A DNA stretch of 27,973 nucleotides from Dunaliella salina (GCA_002284615.2 MU069633.1:285095-313067); one strand, 5' to 3'; numbered from the stretch's first letter, positions 1-10,300 are shown. The notes: a model not told the origin generated them from the letters alone. Numbers and translations are program-made.

Positions 1-73
<73 letters not shown>
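1..73. repeat. (GT)n microsatellite
   Basis: An uninterrupted GT dinucleotide run begins at the window edge and may continue to the left. It ends in a short alternating purine-pyrimidine stretch (74-101, rich in GCGC and GTGC). Open frames through it (Cys-Val repeats) are artefacts of the repeat. Confidence 0.98.
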
Positions 74-74
<1 letters not shown>

Positions 75-101
75 CGTGTATGCGCACGCGTGTGCGTGCG
101 C

Positions 102-941
102 TTCTTGGGATATTTGAGGAATGGAAGAAGAATTCATGCGTATGGGATTTGGAAATGGCCCACTTGTGCTTATCATGTGGTACAGTCTTGTAATCTGTTG
201 TTCAACATACCTTGTATCGAAATATTTCATTTGGTATGCTATTTTTGTGATCGACATCAGCCCCTTTACTCCATGATATTGTCATTTCCTATGTTGTGCA
301 GAACATTATTATCTTTGACAGGCAGGGAGGCTATTTTACAATTACTGTTATTTCCAATGTTGAAAGAGTTGTTTAATCTTGTTGGAACTTGTTGGTTGCA
401 TTTTTGAACGTGATACGTTGCCTTATCCAGGCCAGCAAAATATATGTTTCACGTGCAAGATGTATGTGATCAAACAGTCGTGTTCTACTTGTACACTCTG
501 GCACTACTCATGATCTTAAATCTCCTCATTTTTTCCAATTTTGAACAATTGTATTACATAAATAGGTATGTGAATAATTTTTGACAGGATGATATAGTCC
601 ATTTGACATGATGTTGTAAAAAAGTGAAAAATTACTCCGCATACCGTCATGGTAAAAATTGGCATCATTTCTCCTTTGTAAAAGTAATCACAATGTGTAA
701 TATTCAGTTGACAAAATGTAGTACATACCCCTTTGCTAAAAAAACACAAATTCCCTGTCAGAGCCCACAAAAAGTCCACGTTTGCCCCATCTTGGACTGA
801 GATAAAACATTCTGCGCAATCCTTTCAAAACCCCAGGAACTTGAAATTTGCTTCAAACCCGTGACCCAGCCTTTACAAAAGCCATTATGTTTGTAGGTTA
901 TCTAAAAAAGCGCACCTGCCAAACAAACCTATCAACTTGAG
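102..941. other. AT-rich intergenic stretch, nothing recognised
   Basis: I see no protein similarity, RNA gene or clear repeat here. The open frames on both strands are short and low in complexity. At 942 the sequence meets the target-site duplication of the neighbouring SINE. Confidence 0.5.
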
Positions 942-951
942 ACACTATGCA

Positions 952-1154
952 GAGAGCAAGCGTAGCTCAACCGCTCTCCCGGACATACTCGGGAAAAATG
1001 AAGATCCAGAGCTAATGTGCTCGAGCCTTGGTGAGTACCTTGCTGTGCAAAAGAAACTTGGAGGAATCCGGGTGGTTGGTGAGTTCCCTAACGGGTTCTT
1101 CCCTTAATGCACGTTCAAGGGCGTAAATCTTTTTTTTTTTCTTTTCTTTTCTTT
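952..1154 (+). mobile_element. tRNA-like SINE with pyrimidine tail and 10-bp TSD
   Basis: The insert is flanked by the direct repeat ACACTATGCA (942-951 and 1155-1164), a target-site duplication. Its head carries a pol III A-box-like TAGCTCAACCGC at 963-974 and a weaker B-box-like stretch near 1017-1027. Positions 954-960 can pair with the CTTGCT near 1040, like an acceptor stem. The tail is T-rich with C interruptions (about 1128-1154). The head resembles the second SINE at 8126-8280: both have CGTAGC..AAC, a CCCGG..ACA..CGGGA core, and GAGTACC after the B-box region. The 3' end (CCTTAATGCACG, then GGCGTAAAT) resembles the 3' end of LINE family D near 21653-21690, which suggests mobilisation by that LINE. 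It is not a functional tRNA: the arms do not fold properly. Confidence 0.8.
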
Positions 1155-1164
1155 ACACTATGCA

Positions 1165-2346
1165 ATGGCCTCTGATACAGTTGAAACTCTGGCAGTAGGC
1201 ATCTCTAGCCTCATTCACTCTTCTTACCAAGTAGCCTTGAAAGTGACAACACCAAAACTAAACTTTCCTCAGTCCACAGCCTGACACGTGTTGGACTTGC
1301 GCTGAGTGATTCATTGCGCTGATCAGGCAGGGGATGTGTTCCCCCCAAAACTGAAGATCGTAATGTGTTCAGGAGTGTGGATTGCTGTCCCTTCTGCTTG
1401 GCAGCCTCCTGTGCCTCAATACATGCAACTCGTGGGCTGCACGATCTCGGCTGATTGGGGGTGTGGTGCACAACGAAGTGCGGAAAGCGGGCAAACTGAA
1501 GTGCTAAACAAGTTTCCTAGCTTTGGCTCCTCAAAACTGCACATAACAACGCTCTGGGGGACGTGGGGCTCTGAATCGTAAACTGAATGCTCGGGGATGC
1601 GTGATTGTCCAGCTGATATGATTACAAGAGAGCGAATCAAGGGAAAACAATTGTTTTGGCCACCCAACTGACCTCACACAACCAGGTTACTCAAAAATTG
1701 TAGCAAACATAAATAATACTTATACAACCTCGCTGCATGCAGCAGTGGCCTCTCATGACCAGTGTTCAGGCGAAAGTGCTAGCTCAGGCTCGGGTTCGGT
1801 TCTGACGAGCCTACAGAAAATTCAGAAAAATATTAAGAACAAGTCTGGACGACACACAAGAGCGATATTTGTGACTCTTCAAAAGAGGTTCGCTAGCAGC
1901 TTGTTCACACAGCTCACACAGCTGCAGCAGGTCTACTAGCAAACACGAGCACAAGGATATCAGGCGTCATAAAGCAAAGGATGAATATGCAAGAGAGGAA
2001 AAGGGTGATGAGATACAGGCTGATGAGGAAAGGTGACCTCCAAGTACAAGAGCTACGTCAAATGCAAGGCAATGGGCACACGCGTGACAAGCCACTACAA
2101 CCCGAGGACTACGGGCAATAAACGGTGCAACCTGAAAAGCTTTCCTTAAACAGAAACATCCAGTCTCAGCTGACCTCCCTTGCGATCAACACAACTGACA
2201 GCACCTCCACCATTTTGAAGCAAAACAGGGGAAATGCGAATCTCAATAAAGCCATTCCCAAACTTACAGCATTCAGCCTGACATCCCTCCTCTTCCACAA
2301 CTACAAGAGTTTTCAGAGAGCGCTGAACGAGCCGCATCTTACATAG
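1165..2346 (+). pseudogene. Unassigned, possibly decayed coding region
   Basis: Several plus-strand stretches read like coding sequence but lie in different frames. They are a 39-codon frame starting MASDTVETLAVG at 1165, a frame at 1306-1581, a basic stretch around 1975-2110 (RKRVMRYRLMRKGDLQVQEL), and a polar frame at 2125-2346. I recognise no domain. The mix of acidic, basic and Gln/Ser-rich pieces would suit a decayed LINE ORF1, but this is only a guess. The SINE at 952-1154 inserted just upstream. Confidence 0.2.
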
Positions 2347-2875
2347 ATTGTCATGCGCAGATCATGCACCTTATAATGTACTAACTTGGCAACACGAATC
2401 ACTGGAATGACTGGTTGTGGCGGGTTTTAATGTGCATGTCGTCGTACAGCAGTGTGTAGCCTGCCTCCGCACCACCACTTTGTTTCTCCAAGGTGGAGTA
2501 ACCCTCCATCGGAGAATATTGGGCTGCAATAACCAGCAGCATGTTTCTTTGCATTGCCTGCCACACTCAGGCATGCTTACTCTCATGCTTTCATTGCCAC
2601 GCTGCTGCTCCATCCATGCCCTTTCCCCAGGGCTTGCTGGGCCTTAGGCCATCACTCCTTCACACATGAGAGGTTGAGACCTTCCACTACATCCTAACCA
2701 GATGTTACATATACATACTTGCGACGCACCTGTGAAACACTCGTGGAACACTTCAAGTTGTGGAAATTCTCAACACTGGAATCCAGAAGAAACTACCAGA
2801 AAAAAACACCAGCAACAACCTAAATAATTGGTCAGTAACAGTAAAGTTGAAATAACACCAATTGAGCATGTCAAG
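2347..2875. other. Unassigned stretch before a LINE insertion
   Basis: A plus-strand open frame at 2417-2647, rich in Cys and His, is the only notable object. I recognise no family. It ends at the target-site duplication of the next element. Confidence 0.3.
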
Positions 2876-2888
2876 ATGGAACTCACAA

Positions 2889-3095
2889 AGAAAAGAAAAG
2901 AAAAGAAAAACTACGTAGGCAGAGAAATTCTCCCTACATCAATTAAGGAAGAGGAGACACATTGGCTCCAAAAGTGCCGTGAGTCCCCTCCACCACAAGG
3001 TAAGAAAAAAGAGAAAGCTAATGGGGATCTGGAGGGTTACTGGAAGCACCTGGCTCGAGACCCTGGGTGTAGGAAGTTTTATTATTTTCAATAGC
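2889..3095 (-). mobile_element. 5'-truncated LINE 3' end with perfect 13-bp TSD
   Basis: The direct repeat ATGGAACTCACAA at 2876-2888 and 3096-3108 brackets the insert. Read on the minus strand, it begins inside the LINE C-terminal coding region, passes the conserved GTGGTGGAGGGG stretch, a terminal hairpin (2915-2937) and ends in a CTTTT-repeat tail (about 2889-2910). The left part matches the 3' end of the larger minus-strand element at 3361-3590. This copy shows the real end of the element: hairpin, then pyrimidine tail, then TSD. Confidence 0.92.
2915..2937 (-). promoter_or_regulatory. LINE 3'-terminal hairpin, copy at 2889
   Basis: Sense strand: GTAGG-G-AGAA...CTCT-G-CCTAC just before the CTTTT tail. 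The loop-proximal pair is lost here. Confidence 0.7.
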
Positions 3096-3108
3096 ATGGA
3101 ACTCACAA

Positions 3109-3357
3109 TAAAACAACTACAGTGTTGCAGGTAAAAAGATGCCAAAAACAATCAACACAAACCCCAAACAAGCACACAAGTAACTCTTTACATACAGCAG
3201 GCAAAGGTTGTTGAACACCATTACATGCAGGCTGTAAAGGCAGTAAATATCAAACATGGCAAATATCTTCCACACAAAGCCCCTCGTAATTATCCCTGGG
3301 AGCAGACTAATCACTCTGCCCCCGTGCCTGACCCATTTACTTTACAGTCAAGGATCA
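3109..3357. other. Spacer between two LINE insertions
   Basis: This unique-looking sequence lies between the truncated copy ending at 3095 and the tail of the larger minus-strand element. Nothing was recognised in it. Confidence 0.4.
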
Positions 3358-3397
3358 CACAAGAAAAGAAAAGAAAAGAAAAGAAAAGAAAAACTGC

Positions 3398-3420
3398 GTA
3401 GGCAGAGAAACTCTCCCTAC
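3398..3420 (-). promoter_or_regulatory. LINE 3'-terminal hairpin, element 1
   Basis: Sense strand: stem GTAGG/CCTAC, a G-G mismatch, stem AGAG/CTCT, loop TTT. It is directly followed by the tail and is a candidate RT recognition structure. Confidence 0.72.
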
Positions 3421-3449
3421 ATCAATTAAGGAAAAGGAGACACATTGGC

Positions 3450-4206
3450 TCAAAAAAGAGTTGTGTGCCCCCTCCACCACAAGGTATGAGAAAGAGAATG
3501 CTTATGTGGATCTGGAGGGTTACTAGAAGCACCTGGCTCTAGAGCCTGACAGTGAAACGTATTCTTGTTTTCAATAGCGCGGCGTGTGGAGACTAGTTTG
3601 TGGGCATATTGAACAGAATGGGCATGAAGTTGTTGAGCAAGCTTCGTGGCACGCTGGTGATCCAATCCTAGTTGTTTGAATTGCTTTAGGGTATGCTCAG
3701 TGTAAATAGTTCCACCTACACCCAGAAGAATAGGGTGAATTGTAACAGCTTTAGCGTTAATAAGTTTACAAAGGTCTGCGTGCTGCTGCTTTGCCGCGTT
3801 CAACTGATGCTCTGGCCTTGTGTCTTCACAGAACTTGATTTCTATTAGGTGCACATGGCGTTCATTTGCATGCAGTTCATGGGGTCGCCTCATGCGGCTA
3901 GTTCTGCTGGTCCTCCGTGAGGAGCTGCGCAAAGCGTGATGGGAATGAGTAGGATAAACATCGTTAGAAGTATGTTTGGCACTAAAAGGGGTGATCAAAA
4001 CAGCATCTGGTCGACTGGAGTTGAGTCTTTTCCTCTCTGGAAGGTTACGAGGGAAGAGGTAAGCAGGTGAAGTTCTGTTTGAGGCATGTGTAGGGAGTTG
4101 GAGGTTGTGTTGAGCAAGCTTACAATTGCTTCCTATGTCTGTGTAGACCAGGCCTGCCCCTACAGGGCATTTGCTGAGGGCCTTTGTAATCATTCTGCCT
4201 GCAATG
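3450..4206 (-). pseudogene. LINE C-terminal PD-(D/E)XK-like endonuclease domain
   Basis: The 247-codon frame (3450-4193) has the arrangement of a restriction-like nuclease. SRPDAVLI is at about residues 60-67, followed roughly 55 residues later by HLIEIKFCEDT (118-120 = E-I-K), then a QH..L helix and a hydrophobic strand ending GVGGTIYT. P-D...E-x-K is the usual catalytic signature of the PD-(D/E)XK superfamily, and restriction-like endonucleases sit downstream of the RT in several LINE clades. I infer that this domain nicks the target. The same block recurs in the plus-strand copies at 12988-13533 and 18060-18450, and more weakly at 14640-14892. It is shifted one frame relative to the upstream RNase H region. 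It ends in a low-complexity tail containing SSNPPDPH, a peptide also found in the B-type elements. Confidence 0.72.
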
Positions 4207-5199
4207 TTAGCGTTCAGTTCTCATGTTGGAGATGATATGATTTTGGCAGCCTGAGAGCATGTGTAGCGCGCTGTCCAAATGATGGCAGCCTGAGAGGGGG
4301 CAAGATGGATCAGTTGACTTTTTGAAACGTACTGCATGTTTTTGGTTGTAGAGGGTGCCTGTGCGGTACTGCAGGATGGTACGCTTCATGGGTACAGAGA
4401 TGTTGGGCATATTTCTGAAGGCATTGCTGATTTTTTTATCTACTTGCGGTAATAAGTTTTTATAGTAAGAGTAGTAGCCTGTTTTGGCATTGGCATATCC
4501 AAGCTTGTGTTTAGAATGCATGTGGGATTTGAGGGCTTCTTGAAGATTGGGGAAATAGGTGAGCTTGTGGGCGGGTGGTGGACCCGCAGATGTGCCTGCA
4601 GCATGCACTCTTTCTTCCTTGGCTAACAAGAAAATGTTTGTAAATGGATTTCCACCAGGACCTGCACCAGGAATCTCGGTGTCTGCCACGCAGTTCTGGG
4701 CTTGCTTTGCTTGATGTTTTCCAATAGCATCTGCACATTCATTTCCAGTGATGCCAGCATGGGACTTCACCTTGTAAATTCGAATTTTGGTATGGAAGTC
4801 TCTAATGAGAGTTGAAATCATTTTAAGGACGTCTCCTTGGATATGCCTGCGGTGTCTTTCAGGATAAAGAAGTTGTTTACGTATTTGGTTGAAAGAGGTG
4901 AGGATGTCTGATGCAATATCTGCATTTTTGGTGATGATAGCAGCAGCAATTGCTGCTAATTCAGCTCTAGTGATGGTTTTGGTAATCCCAGCACCGTTTC
5001 TTCATGGTTCTACAAAGTTCTTGCTGTCAGTGGACGGGCAGTAGACACCTGCTCCAATTTCTTGCTTACCGTTGTGGACAAGGCAGCTGCCATCTGTGTA
5101 TGCCCAAGTTCTCCAGTCAGCAACTTTAAGAGTTAAGAGAGTACTGGATTGTCTTGGCACCAAGTCTGTATCTTGGATACTTATGTGTGAATTTCTAGG
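4207..5199 (-). pseudogene. LINE RNase H domain and zinc knuckle
   Basis: The RNase H active-site set reads in order. AYTDGSC is encoded around 5083-5103, TITRAEL around 4950-4973, IASDIL around 4903-4918 and KVKSHAGITGNECADA around 4725-4775. These supply the D-E-D-D type residues, which would remove the RNA strand from the RNA-cDNA hybrid. Next come a basic MHSKHKLG segment and a Cys/His knuckle (CPLSGCHHLDSALHMLSGC, about 4240-4296). The frame is that of the upstream region, broken by the TGA at 5002-5004; the frame ends in TAA at 4207-4209. The plus-strand copies A and B carry the same domain set. Confidence 0.88.
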
Positions 5200-6575
5200 C
5201 TACTTGGATACGTGTTGTTTGTCAAATAAGAGGCGTTCTAGTTTATTGAAACCTGGCATGTGGGCATGCATGGGATTTAGGACAGGTAGGCTGCTGACAC
5301 TCTCAAGCTTCCACTCTGTAGCTTCTTTCAAATCTCCTTTCAGGCCCTGTAGCCAGTCTTTATTATGGTTATTGAGATGGATTCGAGCTGCAGTGTTCCA
5401 AACAGTATAGATGCGAAAATCCCAAGTATGCTTAGGTAAAGGTACCTCTTGATTAGGGCAGGATTGAGGGGCGCTGTAGCTAAGTTTGTCGCGAGGTACG
5501 GTTCCAAGTTCGTAACAGAGGTGGGGGTAGGCAGTGAAAAGTTTGGAGTAGGGGTTGGTTATCATGTTCTTATTCCAAGCCGGAAGGAACATGAATGTAG
5601 CAGTGGCCTCTGTGTTGAGAATGGCAGAGTAAATAGCATGTTGCAAAGCTTGGGTCATGATTCCCTCGTCATAAATGGGATGGCAGACTGAGAAGCCTGA
5701 GAATTTGGATGAGAAGGCATTATGCATGGCACCAAAAAGAGTATCTTGGGAGTCCGCACTCCAATAATTCTGGTATTGTGGGTTGTGGTCTAGTGGGGAG
5801 GCCATTTTTTTTTGGGTTACTAAAGCCCATTTTTGAAGGGCGTGATGAATGTGAGTTGGAAGGGCTCGCGAAAAAGAGTCTTTGATCTTCTTGCTAGAGT
5901 ACCTTCTTTCAAGTATGGATTTGCGGGAAAGGAGTCCTTGCAGCTCAGTAGCAAAGTTGCCTGGAGCTGGTGTTATTTTCTTGTGCATGCCAGCAAGCTT
6001 GTCCCCATAAAATGCCCTGTAAAGGATTTGGAGGCGGTTTGGCGATATCATACCAACACATTTGCCTTGCGTATTGTATATGCAAGCCATGTGCACCGTG
6101 TATATCTCTGGGAGAATGAGGGGGGATGGAGTAGGAGGGGAATGGCTGTGGGATCCTGTGTCTGATGGTGCTGGATGAGGGGGTTGCTGGTCCGTGTACT
6201 TCACGAGGTCAACCTCGCGCAGCCAATATTCGCATGAACCTGTAGGCTTTACGTCTGCTTGTGGATTAGTGGGGTCTGTATCAAATATGATTTTGTTGCG
6301 CAATTCTGTGTCCAATTTCTGCTGCCATACATTGGTTTCAGTAGGTTTTTCAAAGCCCTGTCTTTCCAGATTTGAGAGGGTATAATCTGCTGTGGGTGTT
6401 GAGAGGTTAGACTTGCTCTGTTGTGCTTCAAACTTAAGCAAGCACTCTTTGAATTTAGGCCAAGCCTCCTGTAAATCCCCTGATTCCCAGGAGGGCTTCC
6501 AAGCGACCCTCCTGAGTTCTTGTTTAGTCTGATGTACCGGAAGGGAAGGATCATAGAGACTGGCTCCACTCCAAA
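5200..6575 (-). pseudogene. LINE polyprotein middle region (function unknown)
   Basis: A 413-codon open frame (5200-6441) extends in the same frame up to about 6560 without a stop. It aligns by eye with the plus-strand copy at 15436-16920. Shared landmarks are an AWKPSW / EWHPKW motif, NLERQGFE / NLANQGFE, PTNPQAD / PTIPQTD followed by REVDL / RSVDL, ACIYNTQGKCVGM / ACIYKANGKCAGM, and a later ATFMFLPAW / ATFMILPHW motif. Conservation across diverged copies implies that the region was functional. I do not recognise its fold. It may be a LINE-specific domain between the thumb and RNase H. It ends at a TAG stop, but the frame runs straight on into RNase H. Confidence 0.8.
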
Positions 6576-6604
6576 ATCATGGATAAAAGTGCAATGAATG
6601 CAAA

Positions 6605-8125
6605 AACCTTAGTGACACAAATCCCCCCATCTAGATGCTCTCCCCTGAAGTTCAAGGGAGCATTCATAAGCTCTTCATAATCATGGCCACGCGCCTCATC
6701 CCGGTATCGTGGAAAATCAGTGGGACCATCCTCATTGACAAAATCAAAGGAGAGGAGACAGATGTATCCGGGCTTCCAGAGTCAAAAAGGCACCATCCAC
6801 CAACTGCAAAATGTCATCATGGGACTTGGAGATGCAAAAATTTTCCGGAAAAGATACCTATGCCCTCATTATAGATTTCACCTCAGCCTTCAACACTACT
6901 GACCATGACAGGATGCTCTATAATGTATGATTTGGGCTTCCCACTGATGCCATTGACACCATCAAAAACCTGTATGAAAGTGCCACCACTCAAGTTAGAC
7001 TGCCCTCAGAAGCTAGCACTGAGCAAATTCATGTTGAGAGGGGTACAATTCAAGGTGATACACCCTCACCTTTTCTCTTCCTCCTCTACATGGACAGCCC
7101 CCTGCGTTGGCTGCATGTTAAGGGGTGCGGCTACAAACATGGATGTGTCCCAGACCAAAACACCACCAACAACCGCCTGGCAAATAACCTTGGCTGCCTT
7201 TGCTGATGAACTCCTTTGTCCGACTAGCACAATGCAAGATCTGAAAGCACACGCCAGAAAACCCACCCTCTACTCTGACTGGGCCGCACTCATTATTTCC
7301 AGCAGCAAGACTTTAGCTACTGGCATTCTACACAGCCATTCCAAGGAAAGGTCACAATGGGGTGACTCCTCCACAAGCACTCTATCAGAGGCTTAAGGAA
7401 GGATGGAAATTCAAGGACAAAAGGCCCAGTTCCTCGCTTCAAGTGAACCCTCCCTCTATCTCGGATTCAGATGACAATGGACCTTAACTGGAAGCACCAG
7501 ATTCAGCGTATGACTCGTAACCTCGAAAACAAGCTCAATAACCTTGACGCATAATCCTATGCATCCCCACGTCAAGTGCTAAACATTATCCACACCGCCA
7601 TAATCCCTAGCCTTGTATACCCTTTTGCAGTAACTCCCTGCACCCCTATTGACCCTATTATCTGGGACACCATGATAGACAAAATGGTCTAACACAAAGA
7701 CAGATCCTGGAAAAGCAAAGGTGCAGCAATGATCCGCGAAGGTCCTGTTCATTTTGGGTTAGGACACACTTCCATCTGTATAGAATACCATAGACAGGCT
7801 TTTGCCAGGCTTTTGCTCTCTCTTCCAGCCTTGAGGACCCCTCAGAAAGACACCACAGGGTTAGCCTCAAACTCTGACTAAGCAAATAGGGAATTTCAAT
7901 ACCTTATTTGAAACCTACCTCACCAAACGAGAAGGGAAAATCTGCACATTAAACGTCAGCTCAACTGTGTGCGCTCCCCAGCTGACTCATGCGCGCTCCC
8001 CAGCTGACAAGCGTCCATTCCAGCAACCTCCATCTCATGAAAAATGGCACTAGTGTGTTCAAGGAGGAACTAGAGCACATTTGTGAAGCCCTCACCTTGC
8101 ACAAACCACCTCCTCACAACCTCCC
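6605..8125 (+). pseudogene. LINE reverse transcriptase domain, opposite orientation
   Basis: The plus strand encodes RT blocks, with frameshifts. A WKISGTILIDKIK stretch lies near 6705-6750, and LIIDFTSAFNTTDHD (palm motif A) near 6865-6910. GTIQGDTPSPFLFLLYMD (motif B) lies near 7041-7095, and AFADELL (motif C) near 7193-7213. A thumb-like MDLNWKHQIQRM lies near 7470-7510, and IIPSLVYPF follows near 7603-7626. In motif C the second catalytic Asp is Glu (FADE instead of FADD), so this copy would be inactive even without its frameshifts. The segment between the fingers and motif A looks shortened. The domain belongs upstream of the minus-strand segment, so element 1 seems to carry an inverted 5' part. 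Confidence 0.88.
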
Positions 8126-8280
8126 AAAAGGAAAAAGGAAAAGTTATGCTATTAGACATTGTCCGATAGCATTGATTGAGGAAAGGACCTACTTGCTCAA
8201 GGCAAACCCTCACCGGTACTCAGGGTCCAACCTCGGACCTCCCGTGTCCCGGGCCGCGTTTCACCTGTTAGGCTACGAGT
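8126..8280 (-). mobile_element. Second tRNA-like SINE, inserted in LINE sequence
   Basis: Read on the minus strand, TAGCCTAACAGG (8264-8275) matches the pol III A-box consensus. GGTTGGACCCT (8222-8232) matches the B-box at all but one position, with about 31 bases between them, the normal tRNA spacing. The 3' end runs into a pyrimidine tail (CTTTTCCTTTTTCC on the minus strand, 8126-8143). The head shares several blocks with the SINE at 952-1154. It interrupts the plus-strand LINE coding region: coherent LINE frames lie on both sides. I found no clear target-site duplication. Confidence 0.7.
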
Positions 8281-9100
8281 GAAAATCTGTAGAAATTTGG
8301 CCCCGGAAGTTTCTGGGGTATCCTCCCAACTCTCATCACCTGCATTATGCAACCTCTGTTGAATATGGGAATCAGCAGGCTACATGAGCTTTCATTTTGT
8401 TGCAAAACTCACAACAACTCAGTTTCTCAACTTCAGGCCAAACACCTCAAGGTAAACATCAAATTCAAAATTGCACTTAACAGGCTGGCAGCTCTTGCCA
8501 ACCTTGCCCCACAACAAGAATCGAACACATCCTCAATCCAAAAGACCATTGTCTGCAAAAGCACTGAAGCAAATACTCATCCAGTACCCCCCCACACCCA
8601 GGTTTTCCAACGAGCAAGCCCCCAACCCAGCTTTATCCCCCCCACTCAAGCAGTGCCACCGCCACAGCCTTGCCCCACGTCTTACTACACCCATACACAC
8701 ACTGGACGCCGCCTCAGACGTACAGCCATCGATGATTTCCTACATCCATAAGTTGTCCTGGAACACAAGAAGTTGCTAATGTCATAGAAATGTAATCACT
8801 GGAGGAGCCACTCAGCAAAAGGACTCGCTCCAATTCTATACTAAGCATCATTCCCACACAAGCACTCCAACCCTCTGCAGATGGACCCACTGCAAGTTTG
8901 GATACTCTGGCTATTGCATTACAAGATACCGCAGAAGGGCCACCCAGCAAACGCACACACTCAGCATTGAGAAATATCCCTTCTTCCATGTCCCAATTCA
9001 GCCAGGCGACCCCAAATGATAGATGCGCACATGCTTGTCTGAGCATTGCTCACCATATCCCTACACTGCCCAACTCCTCAAGCACAAACCAATGATGAGT
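8281..9100 (+). pseudogene. LINE post-thumb region and Pro-rich linker
   Basis: Coding-like frames continue after the SINE. One reads LLNMGISRLHELSFCC near 8352-8400 and KIALNRLAALANLAP near 8470-8512. A Pro/Gln-rich stretch follows near 8580-8690, then a frame with repeated PPSKRTHSALRNI-like peptides to about 9095. This would sit between the RT thumb and the PHD-like region, and so fits immediately upstream of the minus-strand segment of element 1. The 3' limit is uncertain. Two similar peptides, PLSKRTRSNSILSIIP and PPSKRTHSALRNIP (8806-8990), suggest an internal duplication. Confidence 0.55.
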
Positions 9101-9338
9101 TTGTGGATGGACTCCTTATATTCTCGGGGCAGGTGTTTGAGCAGCTTATTGGCTATGCGTTTGGTTCTGGGGTATTATTATTGGTGAGGGATTGGATGTA
9201 TCCTTGGAAGGAGCAGCTGTCCAGGATGGAGTCGTGAAGCCGTTTTTTCTCCCTTTGGGTATCATTTCAGCTCTGGTGATGGGAGTTTCAAGGAGGAAGT
9301 GATCTTTGCACTGTCGGTCCATCCAGGGAAAGTTGCGT
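9101..9338. other. Unassigned spacer
   Basis: No domain or repeat was recognised between the end of the plus-strand LINE segment and the solo B-type 3' end. Confidence 0.3.
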
Positions 9339-9691
9339 CTGGCTTGGGGGTCAGATCCAAAGGTTCACCAGTACCAAAGACGCCAGACACGCTCTTTGCA
9401 ATCGGGGGGCTTCTGGGAGGGGGTTTGCTGGGCGCGCGGCGGTGCAGGACAAGAGGAGGAGAGTCCGGGCGTCAAGAGGCATGGCGAGCAGCAACCCTCC
9501 AGATCCCCACTAGATCTGTGTCTGGCTCTCCCCTAGGCTAGCTATGTCTAGTGTAGGTTTTGAGGGCCTTACGTGAGGCCACTGCTACCTTGGTAGCTTG
9601 CTAGCTTGTTAGTTAGTGGACCTTCACTTGATGCACGTGGCCTCTGGCTTGCATAGACTTTTCTTTTTCTTTTTCTTTTTCTTTTTCAGAT
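9339..9691 (+). mobile_element. Solo B-type LINE 3' end with CTTTTT tail
   Basis: The sequence matches the 3' ends of copy A (13669-14002) and copy B (18470-18752). It encodes the end of the polyprotein (ARHALCNRGASGRGFAG..., then RGMASSNPPDPH and a stop), then a 3' UTR. The 3' UTR includes CCTAGGCTAGC, GAGGGCCTTACGTGAGGCC, a potential hairpin with ATGCA/TGCAT arms (9631-9654), and a (CTTTTT)n tail (9660-9690). The rest of the element is missing, so it is probably a 5'-truncated insertion. Confidence 0.8.
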
Positions 9692-10198
9692 GAAAGATAG
9701 GCCCCAGTTTTAATGCTAGGGGCAGCCATGCTGTCAGTGTAGAACTATTCCACAACACCAGCTACTTTGCATGGATCTGTTTCTACGTCGCCTGTACTGG
9801 GGTGAGCACTTGGGCTTGAGGGGGAGGAGTGGTTTTGCCATTGAAGGTTTCCTTCCTGGCAAGGGCAGGGTGCTTTGCAATTTTCTTCTGTTGGCGCCGT
9901 CGCGCTCTGATGTGGCACTGGGTGCTGTTGTCAAAGTCTATCTTGTTGATTCGCTCCTTGAGATTCTTTTGCTGGGCTTGGAGAACAGTCCCCAATGGTG
10001 TTTGAGGCAGGATTGCTGGGTGTTGCTTCTGGGTTAGAGAATCTGTGGACAAAGAGGATGGCGTGATGGAGGTTTGGTATGGCTGTCAGAGGGCCAGGAC
10101 TTGATTTTTTTTGGTTACATTGGCCCAAGGAAATGGCAATTTCCCATAAGGGCCTTTGCTCGTTCACAAACAAAAAACAGCATAAAGGGGCTGGGCTC

Positions 10199-10300
10199 CT
10201 AAGAAAAGAACACGCAAGCAGGGCCCACAAGGAAGGGCAAAAGGGAAGGGGCAAAGTCCACAAGGAAAGGACAGAGGGGAAGGAGCAAAGTTTACTAAGC
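10199..10300. repeat. Imperfect tandem repeat, purine-rich
   Basis: Two to three imperfect copies of a roughly 34-bp unit, AAGGAAGGGCAAAAGGGAAG and its continuation, occur within the inverted segment of copy A. Confidence 0.6.

Larger units (their letters stand above)
3361..6600 (-). mobile_element. LINE, sense-oriented 3' segment (element 1)
   Basis: The minus strand carries about 3.2 kb of a non-LTR retrotransposon. In order it has a PHD-adjacent N-terminal part, a middle domain, RNase H, a zinc knuckle, a restriction-like endonuclease, a 3' UTR with a hairpin (3398-3420) and a (CTTTT)n tail (about 3361-3392). Only three lesions break the polyprotein: an in-frame TAG at 5200-5202, an in-frame TGA at 5002-5004, and a frameshift near 4205. 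It is therefore a fairly young copy. Its 5' side meets, head to head, the plus-strand RT segment starting near 6605, probably the inverted 5' part of the same element. Confidence 0.9.

Noticed and set aside
952..1045. Functional tRNA gene
   Set aside because: A-box and acceptor-like pairing exist, but the anticodon arm has an 8-base loop and the T arm is poor. The TSD and tail mark it as a SINE.
5072..6385. Plus-strand open frames across 5072-6385
   Set aside because: They are shadows antisense to the LINE middle-domain and RNase H frame, which is supported by conservation with copy B.
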